Positions 27,165 to 36,633 are shown, counted from the first letter of the stretch. The stretch: 64,000 nt of DNA from JAFAXD01 sp963833605 (GCA_963833605.1 CAWHYZ010000005.1:124001-188000); one strand, 5' to 3'. Program-made: numbers and translations. Notes: generated by a model not told the origin, from the sequence alone.

Positions 27165-28757
27165 GCACAGCGGGCCTCGCAGGGACGGCGGGGATCTACC
27201 AGCACAGCCTGGCGGACCTCCTGCGGCGAACCGCGGGTCGCATACCAAGCAAGATCGCGATCCAGTGCGGCGGCGTCAGCTGGACCTACGCCGAATTCGA
27301 GAACGTCTGTGCGCGGCTCGCCGCTGGGCTCTGGCGAAGCAACATCCGTTCCGGCGACCGGGTGGCGATCCTGTCGCGTAACTCGCACGCGTTCGCGGCC
27401 ATGCGCTTTGCGCTGGCGCGGATCGGCGCCGTGCTGGTGCCGATCAACTTCATGCTCAATGCCGACGAGATCGCGTTCATCCTGCGAAAGCTCGGGCGCA
27501 ATCGCGTTGGCGGTCGGCCGCGATTTCGTCGAGACCGGCGCGTGCCGCCGCGGCCCGCGGCGGCAAGGTCGCGACCATGTTCTGGCTGCCGGGCGAGACG
27601 CCTGCGGATCAGCCGATCCGGCCTGATCGGCTTCGACGAACTCGCCGCAAGGCGGCACGTTGGCGACCCCGGTCGAGGTCGACGCGCGCGCGATCTGGCG
27701 CAGATCGTCTACACCAGCGGCACCGAGTCGCTGCCCAAGGGCGCGATGCTGACCCACGAGGCGGTGATCTGGCAGTACGTGAGCTGCGTCATCGACGGCG
27801 AGATGGCCGCAGACGACGTCATGCTGCACGCGTTGCCGCTCTATCACTGCGCGCAACTCGACGTGTTTCTTGGCCCGGCGGTCTATCTCGGGCGCCACGC
27901 AACGTCATCACGGGCGCAGCCGACGCCCGACAGACTGCTGCCACTGATCGCCAGGCACGGCATCACCTCGTTCTTCGCGCCGCCGACGGTCTGGATCGCG
28001 CTGCTGCGCTCGCCGCTGTTCGACACCACCGACCTGTCGACGCTGCGCAAGGGCTACTACGGCGCTTCGATCATGCCGGTGGAGGTGCTGCGCGAGATGC
28101 AGCAGCGCCTGCCGGACGTGCGGCTGTGGAACTTCTACGGCCAGACCGAGATCGCGCCGCTCGCCACGGTGCTCGAGCCCGAGGACCAGCTGCGCAAAGC
28201 CCGGTTCGGCGGGCAAGCCGGTGCTCAACGTCGAGACCCGCGTCGTCGACGACGGCCATGGAGAATGTGCGCGCCCGGCGAGGTCGGCGAGATCGTGCAC
28301 CGCTCGCCGCAACTGATGCGCGGCTATTACGACGATCCCGAGAAGACCGCAGCGGCGTTCGACGGCGGCTGGTTCCATAGCGGCGATCTCGCGACCGTCG
28401 ACGAGGACGGTTACATCACGGTCGTCGACCGCAAGAAGGACATGATCAAGACCGGCGGCGAGAACGTGGCGAGCCGCGAGGTCGAGGAGATGATCTACCG
28501 ATTGCCAGCGGTGTCGGAAGTTGCGGTTGTCGGTCTGCCGGATCCGCATTGGATCGAGGCCGTCACCGCGGTCGTGGTCGTCAAAGCGGGCCAGTCGCTC
28601 GACGTTGATACGGTCGTCGGCCATTGCCACCAACACATGGCCGCCGTTCAAGGTGCCGAAGCGTGTGATCTTTGCCGACAGCCTGCCCAAGAACCCGAGC
28701 GGCAAGCTGCTCAAGCGTGAGTTGCGCACGCGCTACCAGGACGCAGCAAGGGCCTGA
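27161..28757 (+). pseudogene. Acyl-CoA synthetase (AMP-dependent), multiply frameshifted
   Basis: All hallmarks of an acyl/aryl-CoA ligase are present but spread over three frames. N-terminal part: WTYAEFENVCARLAAGLWRS, then SGAIALAVGRDFVETG. AMP-binding: QIVYTSGTESLPKGAMLTHE, and YGQTEIAPLATVLEPEDQL. C-terminal: GGWFHSGDLATVDEDGYITV, DRKKDMIKTGGENVASREVE, and a final VIFADSLPKNPSGKLLKREL with the catalytic Lys. Breaks are visible near 27490, 27540, 27620, 27650-27680, 28205, 28260 and 28630. That is far more than in neighbouring genes, so either the gene is decayed or this stretch is especially error-prone. It would activate an acid to its CoA thioester. It is coupled to the TetR gene by ATGA. 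Confidence 0.8.
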
Positions 28758-28768
28758 TCTTCGGCGAC

Positions 28769-29743
28769 TTACTGCTGCTTCAGCCCGAGCGTCTTCACGA
28801 GCTCGTTGATGCTCGTCACTTCTTCGGCCAGGAGCTTGCCCATCTGTTCGGGCGTGCAGGTGACGATCGGCGTGCCGTTCGCCTCCAGCCGCTCGCGCAG
28901 GCCGGGATCGCGGGAGGCCTGGATGAACTCGGCGTTGAGTTTCTGCACGACATCGCTCGGCGTGCCGGCCGGCGCGGCAAGCGCAAACCAGTTCGCGATC
29001 TTCACGTCGCCGAGACCCGCCTCACCCATGGTCGCAACGTCCGGCATCACACTCAGGCGCCGGTCGGCGTCGACTGCGAGCGCCCTGAGCTTGCCGTCGC
29101 CCAGGTAGCCTTTGGCGACGGTGTAGGAGGCGAGTGCAAAGTCGACACGGCCGGTCACCAGATCGGCCATCATCGGGGCGCCGCCGCGGTAGTGCACGAA
29201 TTGCATCGGAGTCTTGGTGACGTAGCCGATCTTGGCCGCCAGCAGATGCGACGGGGTGCCGACGCCGGGCGAGCCGAACAGCAACCCGCCGGGCTTCTGC
29301 CGGCCCCAGGCCAGCAGCTCAACGAGCGACTTCGCCGGACTGTCGGCCGGCACGGTCACGAGCGCGGCGAGATTGAAAAGGAGCGTGATCGGCGCAAAGC
29401 CCTTCACCGGCTCATAGGTCGCGGGCTGCAGGGCCGGCACCGCCGCGTGCTGGGAGCCGGAAAACACCAGCAGCGAATAGCCGTCGGGCGCCGCGTTCTG
29501 GACGTTGGCAGCCGCGACCGCACCGCCGCCGGTGGGACGATTGTCGATCAGAACGCGCTGATCGATATTTTTCGACACGGTCTCCGCATAGAGGCGCGCC
29601 GTGATGTCGGTGATGCCGCCGGCCGAGAGCCCGACCACGATGGTGATCGGCCGATCGGGAAAGTCGCCGGCGGGTGCACCGGCGGAGCACACCGCTGCGA
29701 GGGCGGCTGCGAGACAAGATCGTTGTAAACCCTGCCAAATCAC
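28769..29743 (-). CDS. Bug/TctC-type tripartite tricarboxylate transporter binding protein
   Basis: A 324-residue periplasmic binding protein of the Bug (Bordetella uptake gene) family. It has a signal peptide, then FPDRPITIVVGLSAGGITDI, DNRPTGGGAVAAANVQNAAP, APDGYSLLVF and the closing GTPIVTCTPEQMGKLLAEEV typical of the family. Such proteins bind carboxylates, aromatic acids or amides. No membrane subunits (TctA/TctB) lie nearby, which is common for Bug proteins. GTG 29743 with GGGAGG five bases upstream is the start. It is the last gene of the leftward operon, after the flavoprotein. Confidence 0.92.
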   Translation of the reverse strand: MIWQGLQRSCLAAALAAVCSAGAPAGDFPDRPITIVVGLSAGGITDITARLYAETVSKNIDQRVLIDNRPTGGGAVAAANVQNAAPDGYSLLVFSGSQHAAVPALQPATYEPVKGFAPITLLFNLAALVTVPADSPAKSLVELLAWGRQKPGGLLFGSPGVGTPSHLLAAKIGYVTKTPMQFVHYRGGAPMMADLVTGRVDFALASYTVAKGYLGDGKLRALAVDADRRLSVMPDVATMGEAGLGDVKIANWFALAAPAGTPSDVVQKLNAEFIQASRDPGLRERLEANGTPIVTCTPEQMGKLLAEEVTSINELVKTLGLKQQ

Positions 29744-29774
29744 CGGTCCCTCCCACAGCTCAAACCAGCCTCGT

Positions 29775-31497
29775 TCATGATGCGCCCGCCACCGCCACGC
29801 CCTTGCGCAGCCGCGTCGGCCGAACCGTGCGCACGTCGGCTGGGCACAGCGGCGTCGGGATCGGCGTCTTGGTGAATTGCGGGGCCCCGTCCGGTCTCAA
29901 CACGTCGACCCAGACCAGCCAGTCCTGATCGTCCCGCTCCGGATGGTCTTCCCGGAAATGAGAGAGCCGCGAATTCCGTGCGCACCAGCGACGCGCCCAG
30001 GATGAACCGCGCAGCAAGCAGCATCGCCTCGGTCTCCTTCAGACGCACGAGCTCGTGAGTGTGCGGCGCGCCGAGTTCCGCAAACTGCTGCGATAAGCTC
30101 TCGACCTCCCGCAGCGCGCGCGCCAAGCGGTCGGCGCGTTTGAGAATGCCGATGTCGTAGGCGAACATCACCGCCTGCAGATCGCGCAGGATGCGATCGG
30201 ACTCCGCTTTCGCCTTCGCATCGAGCGGACGCTGCGCCTCGTCATAAGCGCGCTGAACCGCGCCGGCATTGAGTTGCGGCGGCGGCAGGCGATCGAGATC
30301 CTCGATCGCGCTGCGGCCCGCGACCCAGCCATTGCCGACACAGAGCCCGATGTGAAAGCCGGCGAAATGGTTGGCGCAGCCGGCCTGGGCGAGGCCCGCC
30401 GCCAGCAACCCCGGCACGTCGGCGCGACAATCGGGGCCGGTGCGGATCCCCATCTTGGTCATCTGGTTGAGCGCATAGTATGGCGTCTTGCCGAACATGT
30501 CGGTGCGCGCTTCCGAACCGAGCTTGCGGAAGAAATAGTCCATCCATTTCACTTTGCTCTGGATGAAATAGTCGCGCATGCCCTCCGGGATCGGCGACAT
30601 GTCAAGGTAGAGCGGGTCGTTACCGTGCTCGCGCTCGAGTGCCATGGCGCGGGCGATGCGCGGGACGTCGGCCTCGTCGGCCCATTCGGGCTCGTAGTCG
30701 CGCATGAAAGGATCGCCCTTGGCATTGACGAAACGCGCGCCCTCCTGGATCGCAAACGTGATGCCCTCGAAATAGAATTTCGGCGTGCCTGGCCGCACGT
30801 AGCTGAACTCGGCATTGCGCAGCCCGGCGCCTGCCCGACAGGCGAGCAACGTGCCGGTGCCGGTGATGTCGCGCACGAAGCCGGAGCGGAACGTGATTGC
30901 GTTGGTGCACACGATGACGGCGCGCGCCTTGAAGACGTGAAATTCGCCGGTACGGATGTGAATGCCGGCGGCGCCGACGACGCGGTTGTCCTCGCTGCGC
31001 AGCAGCGTGGTCACGAACACGCGGTCGACGAGCTCGACGCCTGCGGCCGCGAGCGCGAGCCGCAGCTGCCAGCAGAACTCGAGCCCGCCGCCTTCCGGAT
31101 ACATGACGCGTGCGAGATCGAGCCCGCGGGTGGGGCGCCGCGCGTAGCTGCCATCGGGCTCACGATGGAACTTCATGCCGATCGCCTCGAAGTCCCTCAG
31201 CCGCGCGTGGGACTGGGCAAGCAATTCGCGCACGAGCAGCTGGTCGGCGATACCGTCATTGCCGGCGACGATCTCGCGGGTGATGCCGTCGATATCGTCG
31301 CCGGGTAGCGCGACGATCATCCAGCCGTTGGAGAATGCGGTGTGGCCGGTGCGGCCGATCATCCACGAGTCGACCAGCGTGACGCGCGTTCCCGACGTTC
31401 CGTGCCGCTTGGCGCTGAGCGCCGCCAGCAGGCCGCCGGCCCCTGCGCCGACCACCAGCACGTCGGTCTCGATCAAACGGCCGTTGAGCTGCGCCAT
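29775..31497 (-). CDS. FAD-dependent fumarate reductase/AprA-like flavoprotein; one frameshift
   Basis: About 573 residues. TDVLVVGAGAGGLLAALSAK is the FAD-binding Rossmann motif. SNGWMIVALPGDDIDGITRE, ARRPTRGLDLARVMYPEGGG, FVRDITGTGTLLACRAGAGL and GLLAAGLAQAGCANHFAGFH match the succinate dehydrogenase/fumarate reductase/adenylylsulfate reductase flavoprotein class. An extra base near 29960-29975 breaks the end; corrected, it reads SRLSHFREDHPERDDQDW and finishes at 29775. The gene for a 2[4Fe-4S] ferredoxin ends five bases upstream, so the two probably form an electron-transfer pair acting on an unsaturated acid (inference). The usual fumarate-reductase substrate residues were not confirmed. 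Confidence 0.85.
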
Positions 31498-31502
31498 CGC
31501 GG

Positions 31503-31751
31503 TCACCACGGCCGCGGCCGGTTCTTGATCGACGGATGCACGTCCACGATCTGCTCCGGGCAGAAGATTTCGCAGCTGAAGCAGGTGATGCAATGCTCGC
31601 GAAACTTGATGACCGGCAGCGCTTTGGTGCGCCTGAGCCCGGCGACCTCCACCGCCACGGTGACCGGCTCCATGTGGATCACATCCGCCGGGCACACGTC
31701 ATCGCAGATGCCGCAGCCCGTGCATCGCTCGATCTCGATTTTTTCGATCAT
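31503..31751 (-). CDS. 2[4Fe-4S] ferredoxin
   Basis: An 82-residue ferredoxin with two complete cluster motifs: CTGCGICDDVCP near residue 10 and CITCFSCEIFCP near residue 55. The about 30-residue insert between them resembles the ferredoxin-type subunit that accompanies AprA-like flavoproteins. It should pass electrons to or from the flavoprotein encoded immediately downstream. It is adjacent to the MhpB-like dioxygenase gene on the same strand. It is also a possible partner for the P450, but that is only inferred. Confidence 0.93.
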   Translation of the reverse strand: MIEKIEIERCTGCGICDDVCPADVIHMEPVTVAVEVAGLRRTKALPVIKFREHCITCFSCEIFCPEQIVDVHPSIKNRPRPW

Positions 31752-31781
31752 GGGTTCGGCGAAAATTGCGAATGATTGGAG

Positions 31782-32723
31782 TTAGGCCCGGCCCACCACG
31801 ATGCCCATGCCGGTGATCCATTCCGGCACCAGGTGGTAATAGCGCAGCTCGGTTTTGAGCTCGCCCATGCGGCGGGCGGCCGCTGCGGCAGCGACCCAGG
31901 TGCGAACCTCGTGGGCGCCGAAGCCGGCAACGCGGTCGATCTCGGCGTCGGTCATCGCATCGAAGCGAGCGTGGTCGGTGCCGAGAAAGGTGGTGAGAAA
32001 ATCGCGATCCCAACGCTCGCTCGGCGGCAGGCACGGCCCCTTGCCGACGACGAGATCGCGCGCCGCGCGCACGACGCGGCTCTCGCGCGCGTCGAGCTCT
32101 TCCTGGCTCGGGGTGCGACGCTGGATCAGCCGTCGCGCTACGTCAGGCGGACTGGCGTCGAGACGCGGGGTCGGCGGATCGTGCGACAGGCCGCCGGACC
32201 CGACGATGGTGACGCGAAGGTCCTGGCCGGCGAGGAAATCGCCGACGGCGGTACCGAATGCGCGCACGCGGCGAAATGACGGGCGTGGGTCGGCGGCGCA
32301 ATTGATGAACACCGGTAACACGTCGTAACGCGCGAGCGCACCGGTGAGCTTGAACAGCGGAATGGTGATGCCGTGGTCGACCTTCATCTCATGCGAGACC
32401 GCAACGTCGAAATCCGCCGCCTGCAGCGAGCGCACGCAAGCCAGGGCGAGCGCGCGCGGTACCCGCAACGGGCCAGATTCCAGGCGCCAATCCTTCGATC
32501 CTTCGGCCGCGGTGCCGATGCAGAACGCCGGCATCAACTCATAGAAGAAACCGTTGAAATGGTCGGGCCCGAACACCACCACGAGGTCGGGCTTGAAGGC
32601 GTGGACCGCGGCTGCGCAGGAATCGAGCTCGCGGAAGAACTGGGCGTGAACGTTCGCCTCGGTCTCCTCCACATCGGTCGTCATCAGCGGGCTGTGGGAG
32701 CAACAAATGAGCTGAACCGTCAT
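31782..32723 (-). CDS. MhpB-like extradiol catechol dioxygenase
   Basis: A 313-residue class III ring-cleaving dioxygenase close to MhpB (2,3-dihydroxyphenylpropionate 1,2-dioxygenase). It has ICCSHSPLM with the first metal His, FGPDHFNGFFYELMPAFCIG with the second, VSHEMKVDHGITIPLFKLTG with the catalytic His, VGSGGLSHDPPTPRLDA and VRTWVAAAAAARRMGELKTE. The closing YYHLVPEWITGMGIVVG matches MhpB. Unlike the LigB-family protein at 24195, the metal-ligand set looks complete. ATG 32723 is preferred to GTG 32729. It lies in an operon with TRAP transporter and dihydroxyphthalate-decarboxylase-like genes. Confidence 0.9.
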   Translation of the reverse strand: MTVQLICCSHSPLMTTDVEETEANVHAQFFRELDSCAAAVHAFKPDLVVVFGPDHFNGFFYELMPAFCIGTAAEGSKDWRLESGPLRVPRALALACVRSLQAADFDVAVSHEMKVDHGITIPLFKLTGALARYDVLPVFINCAADPRPSFRRVRAFGTAVGDFLAGQDLRVTIVGSGGLSHDPPTPRLDASPPDVARRLIQRRTPSQEELDARESRVVRAARDLVVGKGPCLPPSERWDRDFLTTFLGTDHARFDAMTDAEIDRVAGFGAHEVRTWVAAAAAARRMGELKTELRYYHLVPEWITGMGIVVGRA

Positions 32724-32740
32724 CGGCACCGTCCTGATCG

Positions 32741-33733
32741 CTACACGCGAATCTCTTGCAACGTGCTGGGCGCGAACATGTCCTCGATCGCCAGCAATTT
32801 TACGGCGAGACCTTGCTCATAAGAATAACGCGCCATCGCGGTCAATGTCTTGCGGTTGGCCGCGACTCCGTAGGACCAGAAATCGTCGCCCATGAGCTCG
32901 CGGGTCGCATCGTATTCGGCGTTGACCCATGGCAGGCCGATCTTGAGCGCGGTGGTCTCCGCAAATTCGGCGTCGGCGAGCCGCTTCGCAGCAACGAAGG
33001 CCTTGTAAGCGCTGGCCGCAAGCCACGGATGGCGCTCCTGCAAGTCCCGGCGGACCCCGACTGCGTGCATGATCGGAAACAGGCCCGACCGGCGGTAGTA
33101 GTCGCGCTCGGCGGCGCGGTAGTCGTTGAACAGGCGCCGCACGCTCGGATGGCCGGCAATGAAGCAGGTCGGCCGGCGCGCAGAAATCACCGCGTCGAGC
33201 TTGCCGTCGGCCAGCATTGCCGACAGCGTGTCGCCGTCGGCGGCGCGGGTGAGCGGAAAATCCGGCGGCAGATTGAGGGGAAACTTGTCGCGGCGACCCG
33301 CCTGGTCGAGGCCGGCCTGGACCCACCGGATGTCCTTGGCGGCGATCCCGTGCTCGTCCTGCAGCATGCCGCGCACCCAGAGCGCGGCCGACATCTGATA
33401 CTCGGGGACCCCAATCTGCTTCCCGCGCAGATCCGCCGGGCCCTCGATCCCGCGATCGGTGCGGATGAAGATCGCTGCGTGGCGAAACATGCGCGACAGG
33501 AACGCCGGGATCGCCACATAGGGCGCGGTACCGCGCGAGAGCGCAATCAGGTAGGGGCTGAACCCGATCTCGGCGATGTCGAACTCGTGGTAGAAAAAGG
33601 CGCGCTCGAAAATTTCCTCCACCGGCGCGGCGATGTAATTGACTTCGCAGCCCTCGATGCGCACGCGGCCGTCCCTGAGCGCGCGCACCCGATCGTAGTC
33701 CCAGGTGGCAACGGTGATCGGCAGCGCGCTCAT
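32741..33733 (-). CDS. 4,5-dihydroxyphthalate decarboxylase-like protein
   Basis: A 330-residue cytoplasmic protein (no signal peptide) with a periplasmic-binding-protein-like fold, as in 4,5-dihydroxyphthalate decarboxylase (Pht5). Features: VATWDYDRVRALRDGRVRIE, FFYHEFDIAEIGFSPYLIAL, GIEGPADLRGKQIGVPEYQM, SAALWVRGMLQDEHGI, FPIMHAVGVRRDLQERHPWL and DDFWSYGVAANRKTLTAMAR. Such enzymes decarboxylate dihydroxylated aromatic acids, but many relatives are simple binding proteins. The lack of a signal peptide and the dioxygenase next door favour the enzyme. The start is three bases from the dctM stop, so it is co-transcribed. Confidence 0.85.
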   Translation of the reverse strand: MSALPITVATWDYDRVRALRDGRVRIEGCEVNYIAAPVEEIFERAFFYHEFDIAEIGFSPYLIALSRGTAPYVAIPAFLSRMFRHAAIFIRTDRGIEGPADLRGKQIGVPEYQMSAALWVRGMLQDEHGIAAKDIRWVQAGLDQAGRRDKFPLNLPPDFPLTRAADGDTLSAMLADGKLDAVISARRPTCFIAGHPSVRRLFNDYRAAERDYYRRSGLFPIMHAVGVRRDLQERHPWLAASAYKAFVAAKRLADAEFAETTALKIGLPWVNAEYDATRELMGDDFWSYGVAANRKTLTAMARYSYEQGLAVKLLAIEDMFAPSTLQEIRV

Positions 33734-33736
33734 CGC

Positions 33737-35041
33737 TCACATCTTCAGATAGGCCGGCAACCAGTACACCAGTTGCGGCAACAGGATCAGCAGGCCGACC
33801 AACACGAAATCCGCCACCAGGAACGGCAATGTGCCCAGATAGATGCGCGCGACCGGAATCTCGGGGTGCTGCGCCTGAATCACGAACACGGTCATGCCGG
33901 TCGGCGGGCTGATCAGCCCGATCGTGCACATCACGGTGACGAAAATTCCAAACCAGATGCCGTCATACCCGATTCCGAGAATCAGCGGCAGCGTGACCGG
34001 GACGGTGATCAGGATGGTGCTGACTTCGTCCAGGAAAGTCCCGAGCAGGACGTAGAGCGCCATGACCGCCATCAGAATCCAGAACGGCGACAGGCCGGCC
34101 TGCTGGACCCACCTCGCCAGCTCGTTGGGAAACTGGGTCAACACGATGAAGCGGGAGAAGATGAAGGCGCCGACCACGATGAAGAAGATCGCCGCCGTGG
34201 TGTAGACCGTTTCGAGCAGCGCCTCGAGCAGGCCGTGCCAATTCATCGCGCGGGTGGCAAACGCGATCAGGATGGCAACGAATGCCGCCATGGCGGCGGC
34301 TTCGGTCGGCGAGAACCATCCGAGGTAGATGCCGAACACCGCGAAGAAAAACAGCACGCCGAGCTTCCACATCCCGACCGCGGCGCGCAGCCGCGCCCAG
34401 AACGGCATCGGCGCGACCCTTGGGATCCATTTCGGCCTCATCCACGCGACTGCAAAAACGACGAGAACGTAAAGGCCAGCGAGCACGAAGCCCGGAATGA
34501 ACGCTGCCGCATAGAGCTTGGGCAGCGATTGTTCGGCCACGATCGCGTAGATCGCGATCAGCACCGACGGCGGAATGAGCACATCGAGCGTTCCAGCCGA
34601 GGCGACGGCACCCGCCGCGAACGCGGGATCGTAGCCGTGGCGGCGCATCTCCGGAATCGCTACCCGGGAGAAGGTGGCGGCGGTCGCGATCGAGGAGCCG
34701 CAGATCGCGCCAAACAGGGCGCACGCGCCGATGGTGGCGTTCGCCAAGGCGCCACGGATGCCGGAAAACACCGCATTGGAGGCCTGAAACAGCTCGGTTG
34801 CCATGTTGGCGCGCGAGGCGACCGCGCCCATCAGGATGAATAATGGGATCACCGAAAGCGAATAGGCGCTGGCAAGCTGATAAGGCACAAGCCCGAACAT
34901 GGTGAGCGCCGTCGACCAGCCGTCGAGCGCTGCGTATCCGAGGAGTCCGGCGGCGGCGAGCGCGGGCGCGATCGGCACCCGTATGAAAATCAGAAAAAGG
35001 AGGAGCGTGACCCCGGCCACGCCGATGACGGCGACGCTCAT
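33737..35041 (-). CDS. dctM: TRAP transporter large permease DctM
   Basis: A 434-residue inner-membrane protein with a dozen hydrophobic helices. Family blocks: IPLFILMGAVASRANMATEL, GAICGSSIATAATFSRVAIP, GTLDVLIPPSVLIAIYAIV, GWFSPTEAAAMAAFVAILIA and the closing GLISPPTGMTVFVIQAQHPE. It forms the sodium-driven channel of a TRAP carboxylate importer with DctQ and DctP. Its start overlaps the dctQ stop, so translation is coupled. The substrate is unknown; the operon suggests an aromatic or dicarboxylic acid. Confidence 0.94.
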   Translation of the reverse strand: MSVAVIGVAGVTLLLFLIFIRVPIAPALAAAGLLGYAALDGWSTALTMFGLVPYQLASAYSLSVIPLFILMGAVASRANMATELFQASNAVFSGIRGALANATIGACALFGAICGSSIATAATFSRVAIPEMRRHGYDPAFAAGAVASAGTLDVLIPPSVLIAIYAIVAEQSLPKLYAAAFIPGFVLAGLYVLVVFAVAWMRPKWIPRVAPMPFWARLRAAVGMWKLGVLFFFAVFGIYLGWFSPTEAAAMAAFVAILIAFATRAMNWHGLLEALLETVYTTAAIFFIVVGAFIFSRFIVLTQFPNELARWVQQAGLSPFWILMAVMALYVLLGTFLDEVSTILITVPVTLPLILGIGYDGIWFGIFVTVMCTIGLISPPTGMTVFVIQAQHPEIPVARIYLGTLPFLVADFVLVGLLILLPQLVYWLPAYLKM

Positions 35042-35505
35042 CGGCCGGCGTTCCCGCGCATGGCCATGGCCAAGGCGGCTATGCCCGACCCGACCAGGCC
35101 CGCCAGCACCGCGATCCAATGCAGAACGCGCGGCAGACTGAGGTCCGCCGTGACGTCGTGGAACTCGATCGCGTCGCGCGCGGCGATGAAGCCCTGCCAG
35201 GTCATGACGGCGAGCACCACGAACGCGAAGATTTCGGCGAAGCGCTTGAGGGCGGGCACGGCACGCGGGAAGAGATCGTCGATCGAGTTCACCAGGATGT
35301 TCTCGTCGCGCAGGAACACGGCCGGAAGCGCGAGGAAGAACGTATAGGCCAGCAGCAGTTCGACCAGTTCGTAGACCCCGCGGATCGGGGTGTTGAAGGC
35401 AGCGCGCAGCACCACATCGGCGACCGTGAGCAGCATCATCGCAGCAAGGAATCCTGCCGCGAGAAGACCGCACAGCCGTGACGTGACGACACGCCAATCT
35501 TCCAT
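35038..35505 (-). CDS. dctQ: TRAP transporter small permease DctQ
   Basis: A 155-residue membrane protein with four hydrophobic helices: LLAAGFLAAMMLLTVADVVL, VELLLAYTFFLALPAVFLRD, FAFVVLAVMTWQGFIAARDA and VLHWIAVLAGLVGSGIAALA. R-D-E-N near residue 70 and the NTPIRGVYELVELL stretch fit DctQ. GGGAGAG precedes ATG 35505. It couples the binding protein to the DctM channel and overlaps its gene by four bases. Confidence 0.92.
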   Translation of the reverse strand: MEDWRVVTSRLCGLLAAGFLAAMMLLTVADVVLRAAFNTPIRGVYELVELLLAYTFFLALPAVFLRDENILVNSIDDLFPRAVPALKRFAEIFAFVVLAVMTWQGFIAARDAIEFHDVTADLSLPRVLHWIAVLAGLVGSGIAALAMAMRGNAGR

Positions 35506-35580
35506 AATCTCTCCCGTGAGCAAAGCAGAGCGCGGACAAGACGCCGCCGCCCGCGCGCCGCGATGTGCTGATCGTCCCCG

Positions 35581-36633
35581 CTAGTTCCAGAAATTCTTCG
35601 ATGTCTTGGCGTGCTTTTCCGCGAGCGCCTGCATCGCGGCGTAGACGGCCGGTGCCGGCAACCCCTTGCCGGTCAGTTCCTTCACTTTAGCGTCCGAAAC
35701 CTCGGCACCGATCTTGCGGAACTTCGCGTCCTCGGCCGCCGACAGGCGGATCGCCTCGCCGCCGCCGTCCATGATCGCCTTCTTGCCCGGAACATCGAGC
35801 CCATCCCACGCGGCACCGACCTCGTGTTCGACGCCGGTCACCGATTTGGTCACCAGCGCTTGCAGGTCCGGTGGCAGCCTGTTCCAGGTGCCTTCGTTCA
35901 TGGCGACGCCGAAGCTCGACACGTAGGAGTACATTTCGGTCGAATACTTCAGGATGCCGCCCATTTTGAACGCAATGCCGGCACCGCCATAATCGATGAA
36001 GACGCCGTCGATCGTGCCCTTCTCGAGCTGCTCGACCTGCTCGGTCGGCAAAACGCCGACCGGCGTGCCGCCGAGCGCCGCGACGAAATCGCGGATCGTC
36101 GGCGAGGCGAAGCGGATGCGCAGTCCCTTCATGTCCTCGACCGCGCGAATCGGCTTCTTGGTCGTGTGCACGTTGCCGGGTTGGTGGGTCAGCAGCAGCA
36201 ACACCTTCACGCCGCGGTGTTCGGCGTCGAGATATTTTGCCCGCAGCTCCGAATCGTTGAGTACCTTGGTGCCGATTTCGGCGCTGCCAACGAGATACGG
36301 CACTTGGACAAGCTCGGTGAGCGGGAAACGTCCCGGCGTCGCGCCGTGCAGGAACCAGGCGACGTCCGCCTGTCCGGTGCGGGCGAAATCATAATGTTGC
36401 TGGACTGGACCCATCTGTGAGCCGGGAAAGCGCTTCACGACGATGCGCCCGCCCGAGTCCTTCTCCAGGTTATCCGACCATTTGATCAGCCATTGCGACA
36501 TGGCGTGTTGGTCGCCGACGAAATAGGCGAGCTTGAGCTCGAACTTCTGCTGTGCCCAGACCGCCGGAGCGGCGACCGCTCCCGACAGCGCGGCGATTGT
36601 CGAGGCGCCGAACTGGCGCCGGGTCATGTTCAT
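35581..36633 (-). CDS. dctP: TRAP transporter substrate-binding protein DctP
   Basis: A 350-residue periplasmic protein. MNMTRRQFGASTIAALSGA is a twin-arginine-like signal (cleavage near VWAQQ). The mature part has FELKLAYFVGDQHAMSQWL, GRIVVKRFPGSQMGPVQQHY, DMKGLRIRFASPTIRDFVAA (with the conserved Arg that binds the substrate carboxylate), GVLPTEQVEQLEKGTIDGVF and the C-terminal HAKTSKNFWN. These match the DctP family. GGGAGG is five bases before ATG 36633. It is the first gene of the leftward operon, so the promoter should lie just upstream (36634-36750); no clear -35/-10 was picked out. Confidence 0.93.
   Translation of the reverse strand: MNMTRRQFGASTIAALSGAVAAPAVWAQQKFELKLAYFVGDQHAMSQWLIKWSDNLEKDSGGRIVVKRFPGSQMGPVQQHYDFARTGQADVAWFLHGATPGRFPLTELVQVPYLVGSAEIGTKVLNDSELRAKYLDAEHRGVKVLLLLTHQPGNVHTTKKPIRAVEDMKGLRIRFASPTIRDFVAALGGTPVGVLPTEQVEQLEKGTIDGVFIDYGGAGIAFKMGGILKYSTEMYSYVSSFGVAMNEGTWNRLPPDLQALVTKSVTGVEHEVGAAWDGLDVPGKKAIMDGGGEAIRLSAAEDAKFRKIGAEVSDAKVKELTGKGLPAPAVYAAMQALAEKHAKTSKNFWN

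Noticed and set aside
32756..34843. A 695-residue open frame on the plus strand
   Set aside because: It is antisense to the dihydroxyphthalate decarboxylase-like and dctM genes. It is rich in His, Arg, Asp and Gln, as shadows of membrane proteins are.
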